Of a DNA stretch of 64,000 bases, positions 1 to 9,100 are shown one piece after another; position 1 is the stretch's first letter, and every line of letters begins with the position of its first letter. The DNA lies in contig NZ_CALFXI010000097.1 of the NCBI RefSeq assembly GCF_937958065.1, positions 124,001 through 188,000 of the forward strand, read 5' to 3'. A program made the position numbers and the translations under genes. Below the pieces are notes generated by a model, which saw only the letters and a program-made list of their open reading frames with translations, did no database searches and had not been told where the DNA came from. The stretch comes from an uncultured Steroidobacter sp. (GTDB lineage Bacteria; Pseudomonadota; Gammaproteobacteria; Steroidobacterales; Steroidobacteraceae).

Positions 1-1011
1 CGCAAATTGCAGGCAGAGCTCATCGACCGAACCGACGTGATCGACGCCGTCCCCCATGGCGGCCATGTGCGTACGGTACTGCGCGAGCGCGAGCCGTTGT
101 CGATGGCGGATGTGACCTTCGAACCCACTTCACCGACGCTCGAAGACAGCCTGATGATGCTGCTGCGGGGGAAGACCGACGTGCACCCGACCGCGAATGC
201 CGCGCTGGAGCTCAGCAAGAAGGATTCGCAGGATCACTTCGAAGTCGTCATCGAAGTGCACGACCTGGTGCGCAAGTTCGGCGACTTCACGGCGGTGAAC
301 CGCACCAGCTTCGAGGTGAAGCGCGGCGAGGTATTCGGGCTGCTCGGTCCGAATGGCGCCGGCAAGACGACCACCTTTCGAATGTTGTGCGGCTTGCTGC
401 CAGCCACCTCGGGAAATTTGAAAGTGGCTGGCGCCGACCTGCGACGAGCGCGCGCCGAGGCGCGACAGAACATCGGCTACGTCGCGCAGAAGTTCTCGCT
501 GTACGGCGATATCAGCGTGCTGGAGAACTTGCAGTTTTTCGCGGGCGCCTATGGGCTGCGCAATTCGCACGCTGCGCGGCGCATCGAGTGGGCGCTGGAG
601 AATTTCGAGCTCGAGCAGCGCGCGAATTCGACGGCCGGTTCGCTGCCCGGCGGCTTTCAACGCCGGCTCGCGATGGCCGCCGCGCTGCTGCACGAGCCCG
701 CCATCGTGTTTCTCGACGAACCGACGAGCGGTGCCGATCCGCTGGCGCGGCGCGAGTTCTGGCGACGTATCGGCTCGCTGGCGGATCACGGCACCACCAT
801 CGTGGTGACGACTCACTTCATGGAAGAAGCCGAGTATTGCGATCGCATCATGATCCAGGACGCCGGCACCATGCTGGCGATCGGCACGCCCGAAGAAGTG
901 CGCAATCAGGCCGGCTCGGGCGGCGAGCCGGCGCACTCCATGGAAGAGGCCTTCATCGGCATCGTCGAACAGGGTCGTCAACGGGCGCAGCGCCAGGAGC
1001 ACGCGGCATGA
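1..1011 (+). CDS. ybhF: ABC exporter dual ATP-binding protein, YbhF type (5' end outside window)
   Basis: Supplies ATP hydrolysis for an inner-membrane ABC exporter. The frame is open from the first base, so the gene begins upstream. What remains is the tail of a first nucleotide-binding domain (SPTLEDSLMMLLRG, the usual C-terminal end of these domains) followed by a complete second one. That domain has Walker A GPNGAGKTT, a variant signature LPGGFQRRL, Walker B IVFLDEPTSGADP and the switch histidine in VVTTHFMEEAEYCD. A double ATPase followed by two ABC-2 permeases matches the ybhFSR arrangement of E. coli, where the adaptor ybhG lies upstream. The stop overlaps the start of the next gene (ATGA), so the two are translationally coupled. 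The family is clear; the exported substrate is not. Confidence 0.9.
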   Translation, partial: RKLQAELIDRTDVIDAVPHGGHVRTVLREREPLSMADVTFEPTSPTLEDSLMMLLRGKTDVHPTANAALELSKKDSQDHFEVVIEVHDLVRKFGDFTAVNRTSFEVKRGEVFGLLGPNGAGKTTTFRMLCGLLPATSGNLKVAGADLRRARAEARQNIGYVAQKFSLYGDISVLENLQFFAGAYGLRNSHAARRIEWALENFELEQRANSTAGSLPGGFQRRLAMAAALLHEPAIVFLDEPTSGADPLARREFWRRIGSLADHGTTIVVTTHFMEEAEYCDRIMIQDAGTMLAIGTPEEVRNQAGSGGEPAHSMEEAFIGIVEQGRQRAQRQEHAA

Positions 1012-2153
1012 TCGACCAGGTGCACTCGCAACGGCTGTCCTGGCGCCGCCTGCGCGCGCTGACAGTGAAAGAAACCCGGCAACTGCTCCGTGACAGGAGC
1101 AACCTCATGGTCGGGCTGTTCCTGCCATTCGTGCTGATTCTGGTGTTCGGCTACGGCCTGTCGTTCGACATCAAGAACGCGCCGGTCGCGATCGTCTCCC
1201 AGGACACCTCGCCCACCGCCCAGGATGTGATCGCCGGCTTTTATCTGTCGCCCTACTTCACCGTGACGCCGCTGCACTCGATGGCGGAAGCACAGCGATT
1301 GATGCGCTCCGGGAAAGTCGAGGCCATCGTCTATCTGCAGACGGATTTCTCACGGCGGCTGGCGGCAGGTGACGCCAGCATCCAGGTGCTCGTCAATGGC
1401 GTGGATGCGAATCGTGCACGCGTGCTGGAAGGTTTTGCGCAAGGCGCGATCTCGCAGTGGAACGTGAAGCGTGCGGCGGCCGGTCAGAACAGCGCTCTGC
1501 CCGCGCCCGCCGTGCAATTGGAAACCCGACTGTGGTTCAACGAAGCGAACACCAGCACTCACTTCCTCGTGCCCGGGCTCATCGTTTTGATCATGACCCT
1601 GAACGGCGCGCTGCTGACCTCGCTGGTGATGGCGCGCGAATGGGAGCGCGGTACGCTGGAATCGCTGTTCGTCACGCCGATCAATACCGGCGAGCTCATC
1701 GCCTCGAAGCTCATTCCCTACTTCGGGGTGGGCCTGGCGGGCCTCGCCATGTGCCTGCTGGCGGGCAAATTCCTGTTCTTCGTACCGATCCGCGGCTCGC
1801 TGCTGCTGATCGTCCTGATCTCGATGCTGTACCTGCTGGTGTCGCTGAGCCTGGGGCTGCTGATCTCCGCCGCCACCAAGAACCAGTTTCTCGCCTCGCA
1901 GATTGCGCTCATCGTCAGCTTCCTGCCGGCGCTGATGCTGTCGGGGTTCATTTTCGATCTGCGCAGCGTGCCCGTCATCGTGCGGGCCATCAGTACCGTG
2001 CTGCCGCCGACCTATTACGTCGAGGCGCTGCAGACACTGTTTCTCGCCGGCAATGTCCCGGGCCTGCTCATCAAGGACACCGCCGTTCTGTTGACGGCGG
2101 CGGTGCTGCTGTTCGTGCTGATCCGGATCAACACGCGGAAGCAACTGGTATGA
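1008..2153 (+). CDS. ybhS: ABC-2 type permease, YbhS-like
   Basis: Membrane subunit of the ABC exporter, 381 aa. The N-terminus (SWRRLRALTVKETRQLLRD) is a cytoplasmic helix typical of YbhS, followed by one membrane segment (FLPFVLILVFGYG), a periplasmic domain of about 150 residues and a C-terminal block of about five membrane segments. The conserved ABC-2 signature region (MAREWERGTLESLFVTP) lies near residue 210. I take the ATG that overlaps the ybhF stop; a longer open frame upstream is a shadow of ybhF. The TGA overlaps the next start by 4 bases. It probably forms a heterodimer with the following permease. Confidence 0.9.
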   Translation: MIDQVHSQRLSWRRLRALTVKETRQLLRDRSNLMVGLFLPFVLILVFGYGLSFDIKNAPVAIVSQDTSPTAQDVIAGFYLSPYFTVTPLHSMAEAQRLMRSGKVEAIVYLQTDFSRRLAAGDASIQVLVNGVDANRARVLEGFAQGAISQWNVKRAAAGQNSALPAPAVQLETRLWFNEANTSTHFLVPGLIVLIMTLNGALLTSLVMAREWERGTLESLFVTPINTGELIASKLIPYFGVGLAGLAMCLLAGKFLFFVPIRGSLLLIVLISMLYLLVSLSLGLLISAATKNQFLASQIALIVSFLPALMLSGFIFDLRSVPVIVRAISTVLPPTYYVEALQTLFLAGNVPGLLIKDTAVLLTAAVLLFVLIRINTRKQLV

Positions 2154-3268
2154 ACGCCACGCTACATCGGATCCGGATCCTGATCCGCAAGGAGCTGCTC
2201 GCCATCCTCAAGGATCCGCGCAGCCGCCTGGTACTGGTGCTGCCCGTGATCCTGCAATCGCTGCTGTTCGGCTATGCGGCCACGTTCGACCTGAACGAGG
2301 TGCCGTATGCGCTGCTCGATACCGACCGCAGCAATGCCTCCCAGCAGTTCGTGAACGTGCTCGACGGCTCGGGCGTGTTCGATCGGGTGATGAACCTGAG
2401 CAGTCCGAATCAGATCGGCGAGACCATCGGCAAGAAGCGCGCGCTGCTGGTGATTCATCTGCCAGCCAATTTCGAACGCGACATCCTCTCGGGACGCGGC
2501 GGCGTCGTGCAAGTCATCGCGGACGGCCGCAATTCGAACACCGGCAACGTCGCCGCGTCCTACGTCAGCGCCGCGGTCGATCGTTTCAATACCCAATGGA
2601 ACCAGCTGCGCGGTGGCTCGAACCCGCCGCTGACCATCGAAACCCGCGCCTGGTACAACCCGAATCTGGAGACCCGCTGGGCCATGATTCCCAGCCTGAT
2701 CGGTGCGCTGAGCATGCTTCAGGTGCTGATGCTATCGGCGCTGTCGGTGGCGCGCGAACGCGAGCAAGGCACGTTCGATCAACTGCTGGTCACGCCGCTG
2801 CGCCCGACGGAGATCATGATCGGCAAGGCCGTGCCGCCCATTCTCATCGGCCTGACGCAATCCTCGATCATTTTCCTGCTCGCGCGTTTCTGGTTCGGCA
2901 TTCCCTTTCAAGGCTCGCTGCTGACGCTGTATTCCGGGCTGCTGCTGTTCACCACCGCGGCGGTCGGCATCGGGCTGGCACTGTCGGCATTCTCGAAGAC
3001 CATGCAACAGGCGATGCTGTACACGTTCGTGCTGCTGATGCCGATGATGCTGCTGTCCGGCCTGACCTCGGCGATCAGCAACATGCCGCGGGCGATGCAG
3101 TACCTCACGTATGCCAATCCGCTGCGCTATGCCATCGACCTGGTACGGCGCGTGTATCTCGAAGGCGCGGGTTTCGGCTATCTCTACCATGACATGTGGC
3201 CGCTGGTGATCATCGCGTTGGTGACCCTGCCGGTCGCGGTCTGGTTGTTCAGACACCGGCTGGTGTAG
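2150..3268 (+). CDS. ybhR: ABC-2 type permease, YbhR-like
   Basis: Second membrane subunit of the exporter, 372 aa, with the same architecture as its neighbour: N-terminal IRKELLAILKDPRSR, a membrane segment, a periplasmic domain containing DGRNSNTGN, then a membrane block with VAREREQGTFDQLLVTPLRP. These match the E. coli YbhR pattern. It is coupled to ybhS by a 4-base overlap and is followed 7 bases later by an outer-membrane factor. In this locus the exporter may therefore be tripartite, with the adaptor presumably upstream of the window. Confidence 0.9.
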   Translation: MNATLHRIRILIRKELLAILKDPRSRLVLVLPVILQSLLFGYAATFDLNEVPYALLDTDRSNASQQFVNVLDGSGVFDRVMNLSSPNQIGETIGKKRALLVIHLPANFERDILSGRGGVVQVIADGRNSNTGNVAASYVSAAVDRFNTQWNQLRGGSNPPLTIETRAWYNPNLETRWAMIPSLIGALSMLQVLMLSALSVAREREQGTFDQLLVTPLRPTEIMIGKAVPPILIGLTQSSIIFLLARFWFGIPFQGSLLTLYSGLLLFTTAAVGIGLALSAFSKTMQQAMLYTFVLLMPMMLLSGLTSAISNMPRAMQYLTYANPLRYAIDLVRRVYLEGAGFGYLYHDMWPLVIIALVTLPVAVWLFRHRLV

Positions 3269-3275
3269 GTGCGTC

Positions 3276-4712
3276 ATGCGAAGCAAGCTCTGGATCCTGG
3301 TCAGTTCGGCACTGCTCGGTGCGTGTGCCGTCGGTCCCGACTTCAAAGCGCCGGAACCTGACTTGCCGCCCCAGTGGCGAGCTGCGACGGCGAGCCAAGA
3401 TGCAGTCGAGCGAGAATGGTGGAAACGATTCAACGACCCGACGCTCGATGCGCTCGTCGAGCGCGCACTCACGAGCAATGCTCAGGTGCAGATCGCGACG
3501 CTGCGGGTCGTGCAAAGCCGGTTACTGCGTGGCGTCGAGGCGGGTGCGCGCTGGCCACAAGTGAATGCCAGCGCCGGCTATTCGCGGGAACGACAGAGCG
3601 AGCACGGTACGGCCACCCGACTCATCGATCTGATCGCGCCCGGCCCCGAGGGCGAGCAGATCATCCGGTTGCTCAGCGATCCCTTCAGTGTGTATCAGGG
3701 CGGCTTCGATGTCGGCTGGGAACTGGACTTGTGGGGGCGCGTGCGCCGCTCGGTCGAAGCAGCCGATGCCAACCTGCGGATGACCGAAGAAGATTTGCGT
3801 GACGCGCAGCTATCGCTCGTGGGCGACGTCGTGCGCAATTATCTCGAGTTGCGTGGCGTCCAGGATCAACTGCGCATAGCGAATGCGGACGCCGCCGCCA
3901 GCGCAGATCTGGTCGAGCTCACGGAATATCGCGTCAGGGGCGGACTGGTGGATCAGCTCGATCTGGCCACTCAGCGGGCGCGCCTGGCCGAATCGAGATC
4001 CAACATTCCGCAATTGAGACAACAGGAAGTGCAGTTGATCAGCGCGCTGGCGGTGCTGCTCAACGTGGAGCCCGGCGGGCTGGACGCTCAACTCGCGGCC
4101 ACGCAATCCACCTTCAGCCTGCCCTCGGCGATTGCCGGCGGCGTGCCGTCGGAAGTCGCCAGACGACGTCCCGACATCAAACGGGCCGAAGCCCAATTGC
4201 AGGCAGCCACAGCGGAGATCGGAGTCGCTGTCGCAGATCTGTATCCTCGTTTCACGCTGACTGGCAGCTTCGTGCAACAGTCGCTGAGTGCGTCGGACTT
4301 TACCGATTGGGGATCCCGCCAATGGTCGGTCGGTCCGAGCTTGAGCCTGCCCATCTTCGATGGCGGACGGCGGCGAACCGCCGTCGAGATCCGTAAGCTC
4401 GACCAACAGCAGGCTGCAGTAACCTATCAGCAAACCGTGCTGCGCGCGTGGCACGAGATCGAAAACGCACTGAGCGGTTATAGCGCGGAGCAGGAGCACA
4501 ACCGCGAGCTCGCCACCGCGCTCGCCGCCAGCCGCGAGGCTTACGAGATCGCGCGGGTCCGATACAACCACGGCATGATCAATTACCTGGCCGAGCTCGA
4601 TGCGCGCCGCACCTTGTATCAAACGGAACGCGCCTACAGCCAGAGCAACACGCAGCTGGGGACGCAATGGGTCGCAGTGTACAAAGCACTGGGCGGCGCC
4701 TGGACGCCCTAG
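3276..4712 (+). CDS. outer-membrane efflux lipoprotein, NodT/OprM type
   Basis: Trimeric outer-membrane channel of an efflux system, 478 aa. A short signal peptide ends in the lipobox LGAC, followed by VGPDFKAP, the standard start of this family. Two repeated efflux domains follow, with RLAESRSNIPQLRQQEV in the first and GGVPSEVARRRPDIKRAEAQL marking the second. Internal helices end with a typical YQTERAYSQSNTQLGTQWVAVYKALGGAW. It lies 7 bases after ybhR on the same strand, so it most likely completes the ABC exporter. Enterobacterial ybh operons lack such a gene. Confidence 0.9.
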   Translation: MRSKLWILVSSALLGACAVGPDFKAPEPDLPPQWRAATASQDAVEREWWKRFNDPTLDALVERALTSNAQVQIATLRVVQSRLLRGVEAGARWPQVNASAGYSRERQSEHGTATRLIDLIAPGPEGEQIIRLLSDPFSVYQGGFDVGWELDLWGRVRRSVEAADANLRMTEEDLRDAQLSLVGDVVRNYLELRGVQDQLRIANADAAASADLVELTEYRVRGGLVDQLDLATQRARLAESRSNIPQLRQQEVQLISALAVLLNVEPGGLDAQLAATQSTFSLPSAIAGGVPSEVARRRPDIKRAEAQLQAATAEIGVAVADLYPRFTLTGSFVQQSLSASDFTDWGSRQWSVGPSLSLPIFDGGRRRTAVEIRKLDQQQAAVTYQQTVLRAWHEIENALSGYSAEQEHNRELATALAASREAYEIARVRYNHGMINYLAELDARRTLYQTERAYSQSNTQLGTQWVAVYKALGGAWTP

Positions 4713-5053
4713 CGAAGCTCTGTTGATCGGCTTCCCTGACGCAACAGGACTGCAACTATTTGCAATGCTCTGCTGATCGGAGGCAACGACGGCGAGGAAT
4801 GCCCGTTCATCAGATGTTCCCTGGCACGCTCGGCATTTCTCCGACGCCACTCGCCTCCTCGCCCCCGCCACTCTCGATGAGTTGCCGATAGCGGCTGCGC
4901 GCCGTGCCCGAAGTGCGACTCACGCAGCAGCAATGCTGTAGGTAGGTTGATAACGGATCCGCTTCGGAATCCATGACGGCGGCCGCCGCATCTCGCTGCG
5001 GAACATCTTTGCTTGCGGGAGGTTCTATGCGCTTCCGGCAGGGAGGCTCCCGA
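4713..5053 (+). other. intergenic region upstream of cyoA
   Basis: A 341-base gap between the efflux lipoprotein and the chosen cyoA start. Open frames here are short and antisense, with no recognisable domain. It presumably holds the cyo promoter, but I cannot identify convincing -35/-10 elements, a terminator or a regulator site. Two in-frame upstream ATGs for cyoA (4973 and 5027) fall inside it. Confidence 0.5.
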
Positions 5054-5980
5054 ATGGGTGGCCTGCATTTCACACGCAGTGCGTTGCATCGCGCTTACCG
5101 CGGCTCGGTGCTGGGCCTCGCGGGCATCGGCCTCGCTGCGTGCTCGGGCGGCGTGCTGGATCCGCTGGGCCCGGTGGGTGCGGACGGCTCAAAGATCCTG
5201 ATCAACGCCGCGGTCATCATGCTGGCGATCGTGATTCCAACGATCCTGCTCGCGTTCTGGATTGCCTGGCATTTCCGCGCTTCCAACCGCAAAGCGGAGT
5301 ATTTGCCCTACTGGTCGTACTCCGGACGCATCGAGGCGGTGGTGTGGTCGATTCCCACACTCACCGTCCTGTTCATCGCCGGTGAGATCTGGGTGGGCTC
5401 GCACCGGCTCGACCCGTTCCGTCCGCTGGACTCGGACCTCGCGCCGCTGGAGGTGCAGGTCGTGTCGCTCGACTGGAAATGGTTGTTCATCTATCCGCAG
5501 CAGCGGGTCGCGAGCATCAATCACCTGGTCATGCCGGCGGGTCGGCCGGTGCACTTCTCGATCACCTCGGCCAGCGTGTTCAATGTTTTCTTCGTGCCGC
5601 AGCTGGGCTCGATGATCTACGCCATGCCCGGCATGGTCTCGCAGCTGCACCTGCAGGCCGACAATCCAGCAAAGACCTGGGGCATCTCGGCGCAGTTCTC
5701 CGGCGACGGCTTTTCGGACATGCAGTTCGATGTGACCAGCCTCGCGTCGAACGATTTCGACGGCTGGGTCGCAGCCGCCCGTAACGGCCCGACGCTGGAT
5801 CGGACCGCCTACGACGGCCTGCTGCATCAGTCTCACGACGTGCCGCCCATGACCTTCGGCGCAGTCGATCCGCATCTGTTTCATGCAGTCGCCACGCAAA
5901 GAATACCGCCGGGTCCAGGCCCGAAGCCGGGCGCGCCGCCGCATGCCGGCCGCGAAGTGACCCCCGCCGGAAAGGATTGA
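5054..5980 (+). CDS. cyoA: cytochrome bo3 ubiquinol oxidase subunit II
   Basis: Subunit II of the haem-copper quinol oxidase, 308 aa, close to the 315 aa of E. coli CyoA. The signal sequence ends in lipobox LAAC. Two membrane helices follow (INAAVIMLAIVIPTILLAFW and VVWSIPTLTVLFIAGEIW), then a periplasmic cupredoxin fold with QLGSMIYAMPGMVSQLHL. The CuA cysteine/histidine ligands of cytochrome c oxidases are absent, as expected for a quinol oxidase. I choose the ATG at 5054 because GGGAGG sits 7 bases ahead of it; the ATG at 5027 also has GGGAGG but only 4 bases away. The proline-rich C-terminal tail is variable in this family. Confidence 0.93.
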   Translation: MGGLHFTRSALHRAYRGSVLGLAGIGLAACSGGVLDPLGPVGADGSKILINAAVIMLAIVIPTILLAFWIAWHFRASNRKAEYLPYWSYSGRIEAVVWSIPTLTVLFIAGEIWVGSHRLDPFRPLDSDLAPLEVQVVSLDWKWLFIYPQQRVASINHLVMPAGRPVHFSITSASVFNVFFVPQLGSMIYAMPGMVSQLHLQADNPAKTWGISAQFSGDGFSDMQFDVTSLASNDFDGWVAAARNGPTLDRTAYDGLLHQSHDVPPMTFGAVDPHLFHAVATQRIPPGPGPKPGAPPHAGREVTPAGKD

Positions 5981-5982
5981 AC

Positions 5983-7995
5983 ATGTTCGGCAAGCTCGAC
6001 TGGTCGGCCATCCCGTTCTCGCAACCGCTGCCGTTGATCACGTCGTTCGTGCTGATCCTGATCGTGATCGGCTTGCTGATCCTGGTGACCGTGAAGAAAT
6101 GGTGGCCGTATCTCTGGCACGAGTGGATCACCAGCGTCGATCACAAGCGCATCGGCGTCATGTATTGCCTGCTGGGCATCTTGATGCTGATTCGGGGCTT
6201 CGCCGACGCGATCATGATGCGCACCCAGCAGGCGGTCGCGATCGAGTCCGCCGGCTATCTCACGCCCGAGCATTACAACCAGATCTTCACCGCGCACGGC
6301 ACGATCATGATCCTGTTCGGCGCCATGCCGCTGGTGCTGGGCTTCATGAATTATCTGGTGCCGCTGCAGCTCGGGGTTCGCGACGTAGCATTCCCGACGT
6401 TCAATTCGGTGGGCTTCTGGCTGACCGCGAGCGGCGCGCTGCTCGTGAACGTGTCGCTGTTCATCGGCGAATTCGCGCGTACCGGCTGGCTGCCTTATCC
6501 GCCGCTCAGCGAGACCACCTACACGCCGGGGGTCGGCGTCGACTATTACTTGTGGGCCGTGCAGATATCGGGCATCGGCACGCTCATTACCGGCATCAAC
6601 ATAGTCACCACCATATTGAAGATGAGATGTCGCGGCATGAGTTACCTGCGCATGCCGGTGTTCTGCTGGACGGCGCTCGCCTCGTGCCTGTTGATCGTCG
6701 CCACCTTTCCGATTCTCACCGCGGCACTCGCGATGCTGACCCTGGATCGTTACGCCGACTGGAACTACTTCACCAACACGGCGGGCGGCAACCCGATGAT
6801 GTTCGTGAACCTGGTGTGGGCCTGGGGCCATCCGGAGGTCTATATCCTGGTGCTGCCCGCCTTCGGCATCTTCTCCGAGATCTTCTCGACGTTCTCCGGC
6901 AAGCCGCTGTTCGGCTACCGCTCCATGGTCGCGGCCACGTTGTTCATCTGTATCGTTTCCATGCTGGTGTGGCTGCATCACTTCTTCACCATGGGGGCGG
7001 GTCCGGCGGTCAATACGTTCTTCGGCATCTCATCGAGCATCATCGCGGTGGGCACGGGCGTGAAGATCTACAACTGGATCTTCACCATGTACGGCGGCCG
7101 CGTGCGCTTCGAAGTACCGATGCTGTGGTCGCTCGGTTTCATTTTCACCTTCATCATCGGCGGTCTGACGGGCGTGCTGCTCGCCGTGCCTCCGGCGGAT
7201 TTCCTGACCCACAACTCGATGTTCCTGGTGGCGCACTTCCACAACGTCATCGTGGGCGGCGTGGTGTTCGCGTTGTTCGCGGGTCTGGAGTACTGGTTTC
7301 CGAAGGTGTTCGGCTTCGGGCTGCATCCAACCTGGGGCAAGGCCGCGTTCTGGTGTGCTTTCGTCGGCTTCTGGGTCACGTTCGCGCCGCTGTATGTGCT
7401 CGGCCTGCTCGGCATGACGCGGCGCCTGCAACACATCAACATTCCGGAATGGGGGCCGTGGCTCTACGTGTCCCTGGCCGGCGTCGGCATCCTGATCCTT
7501 GGTGTGATCTCGCAATTGACCCAGCTGGTGGTCAGCATTCGCGACCGCGACAAGCTGCGCGACGTAACCGGCGACCCCTGGGACGGCCGTTCGCTCGAGT
7601 GGGCCACGCCGTCGCCGCCGCCGTTCTTCAATTTCGCCGTCATGCCGAACGTCGAAGGCGAAGAAGCGTATTGGGGCATCAAGCTGCGGGCGGTCGAGAC
7701 TCAGCAGCTGGCGCCGGAGCCGAAGTACGAAGCCATCGAGATGCCGCTGCACAGCAGCGTCGGCTTCTTCACCGCGTTTTTCACTTCGGTGTTCGGTTTC
7801 GCGATGGTCTGGCACATCTGGTGGATGGCCATTCTCGCGCTGGTGCTGGCGTTCGCGGGCTTCGTGGTCTTCGCCTGGCGCGACAAGCACGAGTTCGAAG
7901 TGCCGGCCGAGGAAGTTGCGCGCGTGGATCGAGCTCGTCGCATGGCACGCGAAGCATTCCTGGCCCGGCTCGGGGAGCAAGGGGCAGTGCCGTGA
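5983..7995 (+). CDS. cyoB: cytochrome bo3 ubiquinol oxidase subunit I
   Basis: Catalytic subunit, 670 aa, that oxidises ubiquinol, reduces O2 to water and pumps protons in the inner membrane. It starts MFGKLDWSAIPF, matching E. coli CyoB. The segment LIRGFADAIMMRTQQ and FTAHGTIM carries the Arg/Asp/His/Gln quinol-site residues and a low-spin haem histidine. WAWGHPEVYI holds the CuB histidine and cross-linked tyrosine with the proton-gating glutamate, VWLHHFFTMGAG gives two further CuB histidines, TGVKIYNW gives the K-channel lysine, and VAHFHNVIVGG gives the haem-ligand pair. All are intact. The gene lies 2 bases after cyoA, and cyoC starts inside its stop codon. Confidence 0.97.
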   Translation: MFGKLDWSAIPFSQPLPLITSFVLILIVIGLLILVTVKKWWPYLWHEWITSVDHKRIGVMYCLLGILMLIRGFADAIMMRTQQAVAIESAGYLTPEHYNQIFTAHGTIMILFGAMPLVLGFMNYLVPLQLGVRDVAFPTFNSVGFWLTASGALLVNVSLFIGEFARTGWLPYPPLSETTYTPGVGVDYYLWAVQISGIGTLITGINIVTTILKMRCRGMSYLRMPVFCWTALASCLLIVATFPILTAALAMLTLDRYADWNYFTNTAGGNPMMFVNLVWAWGHPEVYILVLPAFGIFSEIFSTFSGKPLFGYRSMVAATLFICIVSMLVWLHHFFTMGAGPAVNTFFGISSSIIAVGTGVKIYNWIFTMYGGRVRFEVPMLWSLGFIFTFIIGGLTGVLLAVPPADFLTHNSMFLVAHFHNVIVGGVVFALFAGLEYWFPKVFGFGLHPTWGKAAFWCAFVGFWVTFAPLYVLGLLGMTRRLQHINIPEWGPWLYVSLAGVGILILGVISQLTQLVVSIRDRDKLRDVTGDPWDGRSLEWATPSPPPFFNFAVMPNVEGEEAYWGIKLRAVETQQLAPEPKYEAIEMPLHSSVGFFTAFFTSVFGFAMVWHIWWMAILALVLAFAGFVVFAWRDKHEFEVPAEEVARVDRARRMAREAFLARLGEQGAVP

Positions 7996-8687
7996 GCTAC
8001 AAAGGGCTGCCGGCCAGCCTCGAAGCGATTCGCCGCGTTCGTGAAGACCCGCACCGTCTCGGCCATCGCGCCCATGCGCCGGGAGAGCCGATCGAAGGCG
8101 CCGGACATGGCACGACCGGTCCCGCCAGCAAACGAATCATCGTCGGCTATGGCTTCTGGATCTTCCTGCTCAGCGACATCGTCATCTTCTCCTGTTTCTT
8201 CGCGGCCTTCGCCGTGCAAAGGAATGCGACGGCCGGCGGCCCGACCATGGCCGAGATCGTCGAGATCGACCGCCTGGCCTGGCAGACGGCACTGCTGCTG
8301 CTGTCGAGCTACGCGTGCATGCTCGGCTTCGCGGCCACCCAGGTGAGAAATCGCCTGTGGACCCAGGTGTTTCTGGCGATCACGGGGCTGCTCGGGCTGG
8401 GCTTTCTGCTGCTCGAAATGCAGGAGTTCATCGAGCTGGCGGAACGGGGCTTCACGCCGCAGCGAAGCGGCATGCTCACGGCATTTTTTGGACTGGTCGG
8501 CTTGCATGGCGTGCACGTCGGCGTCGGCGGACTGTGGCTCGGCACCATGATGGCGCAGGTGCAGGTCAAGGGCTTTCGCCGCGAGATCGTGCATCGGCTG
8601 ATCTGTTTCAACCTGTTCTGGCACGCCCTGGACATCGTCTGGATCGGCATCTTCACCATCGTCTATCTGATTCCGAGCATCCCATGA
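7992..8687 (+). CDS. cyoC: cytochrome bo3 ubiquinol oxidase subunit III
   Basis: Five-helix subunit III of the quinol oxidase, 231 aa. I use the GTG at 7992, which overlaps the cyoB TGA; a longer frame upstream is a shadow of cyoB. Motifs are GYGFWIFLLSDIVIFSCFFAAF in the first helix, the conserved glutamates in LEMQEFIEL, GLHGVHVGVGGLWL, and FNLFWHALDIVWIGIF at the end, all typical of CyoC/CoxC. The extra N-terminal 50 residues are polar and histidine-rich. Its stop overlaps the cyoD start (ATGA). Confidence 0.95.
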   Translation: MSYKGLPASLEAIRRVREDPHRLGHRAHAPGEPIEGAGHGTTGPASKRIIVGYGFWIFLLSDIVIFSCFFAAFAVQRNATAGGPTMAEIVEIDRLAWQTALLLLSSYACMLGFAATQVRNRLWTQVFLAITGLLGLGFLLLEMQEFIELAERGFTPQRSGMLTAFFGLVGLHGVHVGVGGLWLGTMMAQVQVKGFRREIVHRLICFNLFWHALDIVWIGIFTIVYLIPSIP

Positions 8688-9097
8688 GCACCTCCGACTC
8701 CGATCCTCGCCTCTACGAGAACGCGCTCGAACAGACCGAAGACCACGCACCCGGCGACGAGCCGCCGGAGGAAGGCAGTCACTGGGTGCGCAATGCCAAT
8801 CTCGGACTGGGGTTTTCCATCGTGCTGACCGTCGCGGCCTTCCTGCTGGCCGGTTCGGATGTCATCTACGAACCGGCCATACCGGTGGCGCTGATCGTGC
8901 TCGCGATCGCCCAGATGGGCGTGCACCTGGTGTTCTTTCTGCACATCACGACCGGCCCGGACAACACCAACAACGTGCTGGCGCTCGCGTTCGGTCTGCT
9001 GGTGGTGTTCGTGGTGGTGATCGGCTCGGTCTGGATCATGAGCCATCTGAACCAGAACATGATGCCGATGGACCAGCTGATGAAGATGCAGCCGTAG
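8684..9097 (+). CDS. cyoD: cytochrome bo3 ubiquinol oxidase subunit IV
   Basis: Small three-helix subunit, 137 aa, needed for assembly of the CuB site in the E. coli enzyme. It has a charged cytoplasmic N-terminus followed by GLGFSIVLTVAAFLL, then IAQMGVHLVFFLHI, the family signature, and LLVVFVVVIGSVWIMSHLN. It ends the cyo operon; the haem O synthase gene cyoE is not adjacent, since the next gene is convergent only 3 bases away. Confidence 0.95.
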   Translation: MSTSDSDPRLYENALEQTEDHAPGDEPPEEGSHWVRNANLGLGFSIVLTVAAFLLAGSDVIYEPAIPVALIVLAIAQMGVHLVFFLHITTGPDNTNNVLALAFGLLVVFVVVIGSVWIMSHLNQNMMPMDQLMKMQP

Positions 9098-9100
9098 GCG

